From: an uncultured Pelagibacteraceae bacterium
GTDB lineage: Bacteria > Pseudomonadota > Alphaproteobacteria > Pelagibacterales > Pelagibacteraceae
DNA: 64,000 nucleotides
Direction: 5' to 3'
Assembly: GCA_902532525.1 (NCBI GenBank)
Contig: CACAIK010000004.1
Span: 39,629-103,628, forward strand
Part shown: piece by piece, positions 1 through 8,651 of the stretch
Layout: each line of letters starts with the position of its first letter
How positions within the stretch are numbered: the stretch's first letter is position 1
Notes under the pieces: model-generated
Told to the model about the DNA's origin: nothing
Seen by the model: the letters and a program-made list of their open reading frames with translations, nothing else
The model's database searches: none
Position numbers and translations under genes: made by a program

Positions 1-1001
1 TCCTGCTTATTTTATTTTTAGCTTATTTTAATTTAGAAAATTTAATTTATCAAAGAGGTCTTAAATCACAATCTCAATACAATTTTCTTGTAAATGGAAT
101 TGTTAAATGGCTTCTTCTTTTTGGCCTATCTTCATTTATATCAACATTGTTATTTATTAACCTAAAAAATAAAAAAAAAACTATACAACTTTCGCTATTA
201 TCAATATTTGAAACATTCATATCTAATATAAGTTTTTTAAGCAGAGGTATGATTTTTAATGCTTTTGCTATTTTTTATGGAATATATAAGTCAAATAAAA
301 TATTTGGTTTAAGGTTGAATTTAAAATATTTTATATCTTATTTTTTAGTAATTTTTATTTTTTTTTTTATATCAGTATCTGTAATCAATTATTTAAGACA
401 TAACCATTTTTATTATCACAGTGTAGAAAGTATAGAAGTTGGGGAAAAAATTGAAATATTTAAAAAAAAATCGGCCACAAAGGCTATTGTGGAGAAAAGA
501 TATGATACTTTTTCAAAAGCAGTTAATGAGTTTTATTTTCTTGCAATTAATAGATGGGTGGGAATTGATGCGGTAGTTACCATAACAGCTAAATCAAACA
601 AAAATTGGAAATTATTAATCGATTCATTTAAAGAAGAATATGACCCGTCTAAATTACCTTATTATGAAAGAGTGATGCAAGAAAGGACTACAAATATAAA
701 TGAAAATCAACTAAATTATGGAATAACGACACCAGGTATCGTTGCATTCTTATTTTACTCAGGATCTAAAGTATTTTTGTTTGTTTCATTATTTTTTTTA
801 GTAGTTATTTTTTTATATTTTGAAAAAAAGCTATTAGACAACACCTCAAATTTAATATTTTGTTCTTTAATAGCTCAACAAATTGCATATAGGTTAATTC
901 ATTTTGGATATATGCCATCTAATTCATATATGTTTTTTGGGACAATAATTTTCACAATTATAATTCATCAATTTCTTTTATACTTGTCAAAAAAAATTTA
1001 A
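1..1001 (+). CDS. Wzy/O-antigen polymerase-like membrane protein, 5' truncated
   Basis: The frame is open from base 3 to the stop at 1001, with no stop upstream, so the gene begins before the window; the TTG at 147 is only an internal codon. What is visible is a multi-pass membrane protein: several hydrophobic helices, then a hydrophilic loop of about 100 residues (about bases 420-740), then three or four more helices. A Ser-Arg-Gly motif follows a hydrophobic segment (about base 240), as in oligosaccharide repeat-unit polymerases, and one long periplasmic loop is typical of that group. It ends 42 bases before a GDP-fucose synthase gene, fitting a role in assembling surface polysaccharide. 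A WaaL-type ligase is equally possible. The class assignment is inference from topology and context. Confidence 0.6.
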   Translation, partial: LLILFLAYFNLENLIYQRGLKSQSQYNFLVNGIVKWLLLFGLSSFISTLLFINLKNKKKTIQLSLLSIFETFISNISFLSRGMIFNAFAIFYGIYKSNKIFGLRLNLKYFISYFLVIFIFFFISVSVINYLRHNHFYYHSVESIEVGEKIEIFKKKSATKAIVEKRYDTFSKAVNEFYFLAINRWVGIDAVVTITAKSNKNWKLLIDSFKEEYDPSKLPYYERVMQERTTNINENQLNYGITTPGIVAFLFYSGSKVFLFVSLFFLVVIFLYFEKKLLDNTSNLIFCSLIAQQIAYRLIHFGYMPSNSYMFFGTIIFTIIIHQFLLYLSKKI

Positions 1002-1043
1002 ATTTGTAATTTAAAAAATTATCTTATAAATATTTTACGCTTA

Positions 1044-1997
1044 ATGTTAAAAAAAAACTCAAAAATTTATATCGCTGGACACAATGGGCTTGTTGGTAAT
1101 ACTTTTTTTCAACTCTTGAAAAAAAGTGGCTATAAGAAAATAATAAAAGCAAATCGAAGTCAATTAGACTTGACAAAAAAAAAAAATGTTGAAAATTTTT
1201 TTGCTAAAAAGAAACCTGAATTTGTAATCATTTGTGCAGCAAGAGTTGGAGGTATATTAGAAAATAAGAGTTATCAATTAGATTTTCTATTACAAAATGT
1301 TAGTATACAAAATAATATTTTATTAGCCTCCAAAAAGCACAATGTAAAAAGAATAGTTTTTTTGGGGTCTTCTTGCATTTACCCAAAAATTTCAAAGATC
1401 CCAATAAAAGAGGAGTCCATAATGACAGGAAAACTGGAAAAAACAAATGAAGCATACGCAATGTCTAAGCTCTTTGGAATAAAATTATGCTCAATTCTTT
1501 ATGAAGATTATGGAAAAGACATAATTTGTTTAATGCCTACAAATCTATACGGAAAAAATGATAATTTTGATATAAAATCTAGCCATGTAATTCCAGGACT
1601 AATATCAAAATTTTTGTTTGCAAAAAAAAATAATTTGAACGTAACCGTTTGGGGTAGTGGTAAAGCTATAAGAGAATTCATGCATGTTGAGGATTTAGCA
1701 GATGCGATTTTAAAGTGTTTAAAGATATCAAAAAAAAAGTATTTAAAATTATTTCACAATCAAATGCCAATAATAAATGTCGGGTCTGGTGAGAATATTT
1801 CAATTAGAAAACTTTCAGAACTTATAAGTAAGTTATGTAATTTTAAAAATAAATTTATTTTTGATAAAAGTTATCCAGACGGGACTTTAATAAAAAATTT
1901 AGATAGTTCAAAAATAAGAAGATTAGGATGGAAACCTAAAATTAAGTTAAAAAATGGACTAAAAAAAATCATTATTTATCGACAATCAAAAATATAA
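1044..1997 (+). CDS. fcl: GDP-L-fucose synthase
   Basis: Converts GDP-4-keto-6-deoxy-D-mannose to GDP-L-fucose by epimerisation and NADPH reduction, in the cytoplasm. This is an extended SDR of 317 residues, the usual length. It has the Rossmann motif GHNGLVG (residues 12-18), the family motif AARVGGI (65-71), the catalytic Ser in GSSCIYP (108-114), the Tyr138-x3-Lys142 pair, and an NLYG/ND/SSHVIPG block in the substrate half. The substrate would come from the Gmd encoded at 6438. The stop codon overlaps the start of the FkbM gene by one base, so the two are probably co-transcribed. Confidence 0.93.
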   Translation: MLKKNSKIYIAGHNGLVGNTFFQLLKKSGYKKIIKANRSQLDLTKKKNVENFFAKKKPEFVIICAARVGGILENKSYQLDFLLQNVSIQNNILLASKKHNVKRIVFLGSSCIYPKISKIPIKEESIMTGKLEKTNEAYAMSKLFGIKLCSILYEDYGKDIICLMPTNLYGKNDNFDIKSSHVIPGLISKFLFAKKNNLNVTVWGSGKAIREFMHVEDLADAILKCLKISKKKYLKLFHNQMPIINVGSGENISIRKLSELISKLCNFKNKFIFDKSYPDGTLIKNLDSSKIRRLGWKPKIKLKNGLKKIIIYRQSKI

Positions 1998-2773
1998 TGA
2001 GCATCTCTAAGTCTATCACTCAACATAATCCGATAAATATTCTTATTGAAAAAATTATTAGATCTCATCCTCTTATATATTTATTTAGCAAAAAAATTTT
2101 ATCTTATACTTCTATTTTTGAGGATGATATGAAAGGTGTTAAATATTTAAAATTTAAAAATACTAAAATTAATTACATTGATGTTGGAGCAAGCGATGGA
2201 GTATCAGTAAGATTTTTTAATAAAATATTAAATTTTAATAAAATTTTATGCTATGAACCAAATCCAATATTTAAAAAAAGGCTTTCATCGATTAGATCAC
2301 AAAAGATAAAAGTTTTTTTTTATGGGATTAGTAATAAATCAGGCTCTATTAATTTGTATGTCCCTGTATACTATTTATTCAATATAAAATTATACTTACA
2401 TACGTATATCTTCTATCAAAAAAAAGCTTTGATAAAACAATTAAATTTGGACTTTATTTTTAAAAAAAATATTAAAATAGAAAAAATTTCCTTTAATTTA
2501 AAAAAACCTCAAATAAAAAATTTTAAAGCTGATTTAATTAAAATTGATGTAAATGGTCATGAGTATGAGGTTGTGAAATCATTAAAACACATAATATTTA
2601 GAAATAATCCAGCTCTTATTATAGAAAGAGGAAGCCATATAAAAAAAATTTCCAAGTTTTTGGCAAAAAAAAAATATTCAAAATATACTTATGATATTGT
2701 TAAAAAAAAGTTTGTTCGGGGTTCAAGAGAAATACCACTAAGTTATTACTATCTTACGGAAAATTATCTATAA
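1997..2773 (+). CDS. FkbM-family methyltransferase
   Basis: A SAM-dependent methyltransferase of the FkbM family, which O-methylates sugars or other small acceptors. The SAM-binding motif IDVGASDGVS lies near residues 56-65. The family's second signature, KIDVNGHEYEVVKSL, is near residue 180, followed by an IIERG strand. It is translationally coupled to the GDP-fucose synthase gene, which suggests it methylates a deoxysugar or a residue of the surface glycan; the actual acceptor cannot be read from the sequence. The 3' end overlaps the convergent glycosyltransferase gene by 10 bases. Confidence 0.82.
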   Translation: MSISKSITQHNPINILIEKIIRSHPLIYLFSKKILSYTSIFEDDMKGVKYLKFKNTKINYIDVGASDGVSVRFFNKILNFNKILCYEPNPIFKKRLSSIRSQKIKVFFYGISNKSGSINLYVPVYYLFNIKLYLHTYIFYQKKALIKQLNLDFIFKKNIKIEKISFNLKKPQIKNFKADLIKIDVNGHEYEVVKSLKHIIFRNNPALIIERGSHIKKISKFLAKKKYSKYTYDIVKKKFVRGSREIPLSYYYLTENYL

Positions 2774-3474
2774 ATTTTTAAAATTCTCTTAAAAAAAAAG
2801 ACTATAATCAGTATAAAAGATAGAATTATATCATTAAGCTTAATTTTTGATGATCCATTTTTTCTATATGGAAGATTTATAGGTATTTCAAAAATTTTAT
2901 ATTGTTTTTCTTTTAAAATAAAAAGACTTTCCCAAAAAAATGAATAGGAATTACCAGATGCCATAATCAAATGTTCTTTTTTAATTTTCTTCAAGTTATA
3001 ACTTCTAAATGCTCCAGAAGAATCCAGGCTTACTCCTAATAATATTTTATTTAAATAATATCTTGTGTAAGTAAATATTTTTCTGGTTAAGGGCCAGTCA
3101 ATTAAAGAGTTTTTTTTTATAAATCGATTAGTATTTACTATGTCAAATTGATCCATCAATTTTATAAATGTTTCTATGCTTTCGGGTTCATGTGTTCCGT
3201 CCGCATCCATAGTTATTAAAAAATTATATTCGTGATTATAAGCATAATTTATTCCATCTTTATGGGCAGATCCAATTCCATCCTTTTTCTTTCTGATTAT
3301 ATGTGAAATTTTTTTATCTGATAAACTTTTTAAAAAACTTACTGTTCCGTCTGATGAATTATCATCGATAACTAAAATATCAATATCAGGATAAAGATTT
3401 CTTATTTTTTTTAGAATATTATCAATATTGTTGATTTCATTATAAGTAGGTATGAATATTAAACAATATTTCAT
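2764..3474 (-). CDS. Family 2 glycosyltransferase, polyprenol-phosphate sugar transferase type
   Basis: Resembles dolichol/polyprenol-phosphate mannosyltransferase (DPM1 group): it would move a sugar from a nucleotide donor to a polyprenyl phosphate on the inner membrane face. The GT-A fold begins at residue 3 with IFIPTYNE. It carries the nucleotide-binding DDNSSDGT (37-44) and the metal-binding DADGTHEP (90-97). One hydrophobic segment near the C-terminus may anchor it. At 236 residues it is the size of soluble or single-anchor DPM enzymes. It overlaps the start of the next minus-strand gene by four bases. Sugar specificity is unknown. It may supply the GT-C-like protein at 4696. Confidence 0.82.
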   Translation of the reverse strand: MKYCLIFIPTYNEINNIDNILKKIRNLYPDIDILVIDDNSSDGTVSFLKSLSDKKISHIIRKKKDGIGSAHKDGINYAYNHEYNFLITMDADGTHEPESIETFIKLMDQFDIVNTNRFIKKNSLIDWPLTRKIFTYTRYYLNKILLGVSLDSSGAFRSYNLKKIKKEHLIMASGNSYSFFWESLFILKEKQYKIFEIPINLPYRKNGSSKIKLNDIILSFILIIVFFFKRILKIYR

Positions 3475-4691
3475 TTAATATATATTTTTGGTAAAGGAAA
3501 AATAAATTTAGATCCTTTTGAAATAATTTTCTTCTCCCTGATTAAAATTTCTTTTTTAAAATGCCAAGGAAGAACAAAATAATAATTAGGCTTCATTAGC
3601 CTAGACTTATTTTCTGAAATTATTTTAATTTTAGTGCCTGGAGTATATTTATTATATTTATTAGGATTCCTTTCAGCAATATACTTAATTTCTTTATTAG
3701 AGATATTCATAAGTTGTAAAAGAACATTACCCTTGGTAGATGCCCCGTAACCATGTATCATCATCTTCTGTTTTAACAACTTTTTTATTAAATCTTTTAG
3801 TTTTCTCTTTATATTGACTATTTTTTTTTCAAATTTCTTAAATGTAATAATTTTTTCTAATTTAATTTTATTTTCTAAATTGATTGCATTATTAATATTT
3901 TTTTTATTTATTTTATAAGATGAGTTTTTGTGACATATAAAATACTGTGAGCTACCGCCATTAATATCGTTAAATTTGTGGTCAAATAACTTAAGTCCTA
4001 CATGATCAATCATTCTAATAATCACTTTTGTAGAATAATATTCTAAGTGTTCGTGGCAAATAGTATCAAAAACATTATTTTTAATTATTAAATACAAGTC
4101 AGCTTGTTCAATAAGTAAAACTCCGTCTTTATGTAATACTTTTTTAATATCTTTTAAAAAATCACGCGGTTTTTCCAAGTCATAAAACATAGATAATGCA
4201 GAAATTATTTTGAACTTTTTTTTGCGGATATTTTTTGGTAATTTATTATAGGAAAAAAAGCTTGGGATTGCATAGTCAATATTTTTATAAAATTTTTTAT
4301 ATTTTTTTATTAATGGGTCAATTCCAATTTTAGTAATGTTTTTTTTATAAAATTTAAGTAGAGTTGCATCATTACTTCCTATATCAAGTACCTGATCAAA
4401 ATCGTTTAATTTAACTTTTTTAGACAAGATTTTATTTACTGCTTTTACATGTTCTGTCATAGTTTTATTGATACCTGTCCTATAACCATAATCATTACCA
4501 TACAGATAATTCTTGTTAAAATTTCTATCTAACTGAACCAATTTGCATGAGTCACACATTACAAGATTTAGTAATGCCTTAGGTATATTTTTATTTTTTT
4601 TAGGAAATTTGCCTGTGAAAGACAAATTTCCTAATGAAAACAAGTTCTTTAGATTGTTCGAATTACAATTTCTACATTTTTTTATTTTCAT
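3471..4691 (-). CDS. Zinc-binding SAM-dependent C-methyltransferase
   Basis: Architecture of NDP-hexose C-methyltransferases (TylC3/NovU group): an N-terminal zinc site with Cys6, Cys9, Cys46 and Cys49, a class I SAM domain with motif VLDIGSNDATLL near residue 100, and a C-terminal domain with a GYGASTKGN motif near 315. Members add a methyl group to carbon 3 of a 4-keto deoxysugar, producing branched sugars. The length (406) is normal for the family. It overlaps the downstream GT2 gene by four bases and starts 5 bases after the upstream membrane protein, so these three minus-strand genes form one operon. A Gmd product from the same island is a plausible substrate source, but which one is not known. 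Confidence 0.83.
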   Translation of the reverse strand: MKIKKCRNCNSNNLKNLFSLGNLSFTGKFPKKNKNIPKALLNLVMCDSCKLVQLDRNFNKNYLYGNDYGYRTGINKTMTEHVKAVNKILSKKVKLNDFDQVLDIGSNDATLLKFYKKNITKIGIDPLIKKYKKFYKNIDYAIPSFFSYNKLPKNIRKKKFKIISALSMFYDLEKPRDFLKDIKKVLHKDGVLLIEQADLYLIIKNNVFDTICHEHLEYYSTKVIIRMIDHVGLKLFDHKFNDINGGSSQYFICHKNSSYKINKKNINNAINLENKIKLEKIITFKKFEKKIVNIKRKLKDLIKKLLKQKMMIHGYGASTKGNVLLQLMNISNKEIKYIAERNPNKYNKYTPGTKIKIISENKSRLMKPNYYFVLPWHFKKEILIREKKIISKGSKFIFPLPKIYIK

Positions 4692-4695
4692 TTTT

Positions 4696-6360
4696 TTAAT
4701 CTAATGTTTTATAAAGTTTCAAAACGTAATTATGTGTTTTTCCCTCATATTTTATTGGTTCTTTTATATTGTCATAATTAATTTTAACTAATTTCTCACA
4801 TTTACCAAAAAATTCTGTTTGTAAATAACAAAAATTTTTTGGTAAATTTTTTGAAAATTCTTCTGTACCAAAAAACAATATATAAGTATTCTTAAACTTA
4901 TTTTTATCAAATTTTATACTGTTTATATAATTAAAATCCTTTTTTAAATATTTTTTTGACAAATCATAAACAGATGGTGTTGAGTAAATTTTGTAATATT
5001 TTTCTTTTTGATTATAAACAGATAAAAATACATCTCTAGCTAAATATTGATAGAAAACTATATTTTCTTTTTTTACTACATTAATTATTTTATCTAACTT
5101 TTCATTCCAGATTTTGTTATTCGGATATTTATTTAAAATATCTTTCTCAAAGTTATTTTTATTTTTAAATGGTAGATTTAAAGAAATATTTGAAAAGATA
5201 ATTAATATAAAAATTATATTAACTATTCTTATATAAATTTTATTTTTATACTCTAATTTTATCAAATTTTGACACATCAAAAAAATACATAAAATTAAAA
5301 AGTAATTAAATAATCTATCAATATATGCATTAAGTGGTAAAACTAAAAAAATTAAAAATGTAGAAAATAAGTAAACTTTTACAGTTTTATTTTTTAAATT
5401 TAATAAACTTATTAAAAATAAAATTGCACCCAAATAACCTAAATTATTTTTAAAATAATATAAAAAGTCTTTTAAAGAAGTTACTAAATAATTTATAATT
5501 TGAAAAATAAAGTTAATATCTGAACTTCCATTTGAATTATCAATATTTAGTGAAAAGAATATTTTCAATAATTCTAAATTTCTGGTTCCAAAAAATGAGA
5601 AAAAAATTAAAGGTAATAAAATAATAATAGATGTAAATATGAAAAGAAAAACATCTCTTTTTATTTTTTTATTTTGCAAATATCTTAAGAATATAATTAA
5701 AAATACAGAGAGAAGAATAATTGGAACATTAAATTTATGGGAAAAACATGGGATCAAAATCCCAAGAAATATAGTTTGTAAATCTAATAAATTATTTTTG
5801 TAAATTCTACTTTCCAAAATCAAAACAGATGAAACTAAAAAAAATAATCCGTAGTTGTGAATACCTAGGGGGGCTAAATAAAAAATTGATAAATAAGAGG
5901 AAATAAAAACGTAAAATAATAAAGAAAGATAAATCTTTAAATACTTCTTTCCATTAATACTAGAAACTAAATAGTATGAAATTAAGAATGGAATTAAACA
6001 ATTTACAAAAATCGAAAAAAAATTAAATACTAGATTGTTATAGTTTATAAATTTTCCAATTAAAAAATTAAAAAAAATTGGAACTAAATTGTATATCACA
6101 CCTACATCATTGTATATGCGTCTAAAATAATTGTGTAAAAGTGAATTGCTATCCATTAGCAATTTAGAATAAAATTCGTCTTTCCCGGATGGAAAAAAAG
6201 TTATTGAATTAGTTAAGTCAATTATCCATTTAATATAAAAAGACTGATCTGTCCTCGGAAATAAATCTATAAAAATATTATATTTTAAATAAAAAAAAAT
6301 TAGTGAAATTATAATTAATATAATAAAGCTTAAATTTAATTTATTATATATTAATTTCAT
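4696..6360 (-). CDS. Large multi-pass membrane protein, possible GT-C glycosyltransferase
   Basis: Not recognised with certainty. The protein of 554 residues has one N-terminal helix, an extracytoplasmic loop containing Arg-Thr-Asp-Gln-Ser-Phe (about residues 36-41), about ten further membrane helices, and a hydrophilic C-terminal domain of about 150 residues (from about 400). An acidic residue in the first periplasmic loop plus a C-terminal soluble domain is the layout of GT-C enzymes, which use polyprenyl-phosphate sugars. It is the first gene of a minus-strand operon with a C-methyltransferase and a polyprenyl-phosphate GT2, which supports this reading. Codon use is extremely AT-rich. A flippase or polymerase is less likely but not excluded. 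Confidence 0.5.
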   Translation of the reverse strand: MKLIYNKLNLSFIILIIISLIFFYLKYNIFIDLFPRTDQSFYIKWIIDLTNSITFFPSGKDEFYSKLLMDSNSLLHNYFRRIYNDVGVIYNLVPIFFNFLIGKFINYNNLVFNFFSIFVNCLIPFLISYYLVSSINGKKYLKIYLSLLFYVFISSYLSIFYLAPLGIHNYGLFFLVSSVLILESRIYKNNLLDLQTIFLGILIPCFSHKFNVPIILLSVFLIIFLRYLQNKKIKRDVFLFIFTSIIILLPLIFFSFFGTRNLELLKIFFSLNIDNSNGSSDINFIFQIINYLVTSLKDFLYYFKNNLGYLGAILFLISLLNLKNKTVKVYLFSTFLIFLVLPLNAYIDRLFNYFLILCIFLMCQNLIKLEYKNKIYIRIVNIIFILIIFSNISLNLPFKNKNNFEKDILNKYPNNKIWNEKLDKIINVVKKENIVFYQYLARDVFLSVYNQKEKYYKIYSTPSVYDLSKKYLKKDFNYINSIKFDKNKFKNTYILFFGTEEFSKNLPKNFCYLQTEFFGKCEKLVKINYDNIKEPIKYEGKTHNYVLKLYKTLD

Positions 6361-6437
6361 CGTAAATTTTTTATCTATTTTATAGATTTAATTTCTCTTT
6401 TTTTTAATATAATTATATACACATCCAAAATAAATTT

Positions 6438-7466
6438 ATGAAAAAAATTGCATTAATATACGGAGCAACAGGCCAAGATGGCTCGTATCTTGCAGACTTC
6501 CTCTTAAAAAAAAAATATCATGTGCATGCTATAAAAAGAAAATCTTCTTCTTTAAACACAGAAAGAATTGATCATATATATGAAAAAAATACAAAAAATT
6601 TTTTTTTACATTATGGGGATATTACCGATCCTATTTCTGTTAATGAAATCATTCATTCAGTAAATCCAGATGAGATATATAATTTAGCAGCACAATCTCA
6701 TGTAGCTGTCTCTTTCAAAATCCCAAATTACACAGCACAAGTAAACGCATTAGGAGCGCTTAATATACTAGAAGCTATTAAATCATCCAAAAAAAGAAAT
6801 AAAATTAAGTATTATCAGGCGGGAACTTCTGAGATGTACGGCAAGGTGCAAGAAAATCCCCAATCTGAAAACACGCCTTTTTATCCAAGAAGTCCCTATG
6901 GAGTTGCAAAATTATTTGCTCATTGGATTACAATTAATTATAGGGAAGCATATGATCTTTTTGCATGCAATGGAATTTTATTTAATCATGAAAGCCCAAG
7001 ACGAGGTGAAACTTTTGTGACAAGAAAAATTACTATAGGCTTATGTAAAATTAAATTAGGCATACAAAAAAAACTAATATTAGGAAATTTATATGCAAAA
7101 AGAGATTGGGGTCATGCCAAAGATTATGTCGAGGCTCAGTGGTTAATGATGCAACAAAAAAAACCTGAGGACTTTGTTATTGCCACTGGACACACGCATA
7201 CTGTTAAATCGTTTATCATTGAATGTGCCAAACAACTTAATTTAAAAATAATTTGGAAAGGTAAAGGAATAAAAACTAAAGGGTATGATAAAAATGGTAA
7301 ATGCATTATAGAATGCAGTAAAAAATATTTCAGACCAAGCGAAGTAGATTTTCTTCTTGGAAACGCAAAAAAAGCAAGATCTAAACTTAAATGGAAACCA
7401 AATTTTAATTTTTCTAAATTAGTAAAAGATATGATTACTAATGATTATGAGAAATTAAAATCATAA
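6438..7466 (+). CDS. gmd: GDP-mannose 4,6-dehydratase
   Basis: Makes GDP-4-keto-6-deoxy-D-mannose from GDP-mannose, the precursor of GDP-fucose, GDP-rhamnose and related sugars. It is an extended SDR with GATGQDG at residues 9-15, TSEMYG (130-135) supplying the catalytic Thr/Ser and Glu, and Tyr154-x3-Lys158 in SPYGVAK. The substrate motif [16 protein letters not shown] (from about 188) is complete. Length 342 is usual. A TATAAT hexamer at 6408-6413 lies in the 77-base gap shared with the divergent membrane-protein gene. It pairs functionally with the GDP-L-fucose synthase at 1044. A second, more divergent copy lies at 16479. Confidence 0.93.
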   Translation: MKKIALIYGATGQDGSYLADFLLKKKYHVHAIKRKSSSLNTERIDHIYEKNTKNFFLHYGDITDPISVNEIIHSVNPDEIYNLAAQSHVAVSFKIPNYTAQVNALGALNILEAIKSSKKRNKIKYYQAGTSEMYGKVQENPQSENTPFYPRSPYGVAKLFAHWITINYREAYDLFACNGILFNHESPRRGETFVTRKITIGLCKIKLGIQKKLILGNLYAKRDWGHAKDYVEAQWLMMQQKKPEDFVIATGHTHTVKSFIIECAKQLNLKIIWKGKGIKTKGYDKNGKCIIECSKKYFRPSEVDFLLGNAKKARSKLKWKPNFNFSKLVKDMITNDYEKLKS

Positions 7467-7475
7467 AAAAATTTT

Positions 7476-8642
7476 ATGGCTAATATAAAGCCGAAATTGT
7501 TAATACTTTTAATCACTATAATATTAATCTTCGCAGTATATCTTTCTTACATAGGTGGTTACGGATCCGATGAAGATACTTTACCAATGATATATGTCTT
7601 TGAGAGAAGATTAAGTGATGGCTCCTTTGTAACCTCTAGATTTACTGGTAATCCAGTTGCTGAATTAGGCATTGGCTTTCTATCATATTATTTTGGAAGT
7701 TTTGTAGTTAATATAATTACTTTTTTATTTTTCTTTTCTGGCATTATTTTCATTTATTATTCGTTATCAAAAAATTTAGATAATAATTTATATATATTTT
7801 TATTATTATGCTTATCTAGCCATGTCCTTTTTTTTGATAATATTGAACCTATAGATTATTCTTGGGCATTATTACCTTTTGCATTAGGAATTTTCTTTTT
7901 AAAAAAAAAACTAATCGAGCTATCAGTTATCTTTTTTGCAATCAGCGTTGGTGTAAGACTTAATTACTTAATTTTTATCTTACCAGTCATTTACTTTTAT
8001 CCATATAATTACTCAATTAGTTTAACAAGAAAAAGTATTATTTTTATATCAATTTTTTTTGTCAGCGGATTATTTTATTTACCAATTTGGTATGACTATT
8101 CATTTTCATTGGAATGGTTAACTTCAGCAAGACCTACCGAGCAAGGATTTCTGGGTCTACTTGCCAGATTTACGTACAAAATACTTGTAGCATTTGGTAT
8201 TTTGCAATTTATTATAATTTTATCAAATATTATTACATCAAAGATTTTAATTCTAAACTTTTACAAACAAAAATTAATTTTTTTTTTAATTTTGCTTAAT
8301 TTGGGATTATTCCTATATATACCTGCCGAACTATCATATTTGCAGCCAGCAATTATAATTCTATATTTTTTTGTTTCTAAATATTTCAATTCAAAACTGA
8401 TTTACTTAATAATCTGTTTAAATTTTTTAACATGGATTATAAGTTTTAATTTTTTAGAAATAGAGTACAAAAACCAGGATGTATGTAAGACAAGAGAAGC
8501 AATTAGTGCTAACTTTAAACTTTCAATAGATAAAGGAGCAATACAAAATTTTATTGATACAAGAAGTATGATCGAGTGCTGGGCGTATGATACATATGAA
8601 GAAAGAACAAAAAAAATATTATCTGGAAAAGCTCTAAAGTAA
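7476..8642 (+). CDS. Multi-pass membrane protein, possible GT-C glycosyltransferase
   Basis: Not recognised with certainty. The protein of 388 residues begins with one helix, then a periplasmic loop containing GSDEDT (about residues 25-30). It continues through about nine more helices, and ends in a short soluble tail. A Ser-Asp-Glu acidic pair right after the first helix is the typical catalytic position of GT-C glycosyltransferases such as the PMT/ArnT group. The gene starts 9 bases after gmd and is followed within 9 bases by another large membrane protein, so it is part of the plus-strand island operon. The donor would be a polyprenyl-phosphate sugar, which is inference. Confidence 0.5.
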   Translation: MANIKPKLLILLITIILIFAVYLSYIGGYGSDEDTLPMIYVFERRLSDGSFVTSRFTGNPVAELGIGFLSYYFGSFVVNIITFLFFFSGIIFIYYSLSKNLDNNLYIFLLLCLSSHVLFFDNIEPIDYSWALLPFALGIFFLKKKLIELSVIFFAISVGVRLNYLIFILPVIYFYPYNYSISLTRKSIIFISIFFVSGLFYLPIWYDYSFSLEWLTSARPTEQGFLGLLARFTYKILVAFGILQFIIILSNIITSKILILNFYKQKLIFFLILLNLGLFLYIPAELSYLQPAIIILYFFVSKYFNSKLIYLIICLNFLTWIISFNFLEIEYKNQDVCKTREAISANFKLSIDKGAIQNFIDTRSMIECWAYDTYEERTKKILSGKALK

Positions 8643-8651
8643 CATTCAAAA

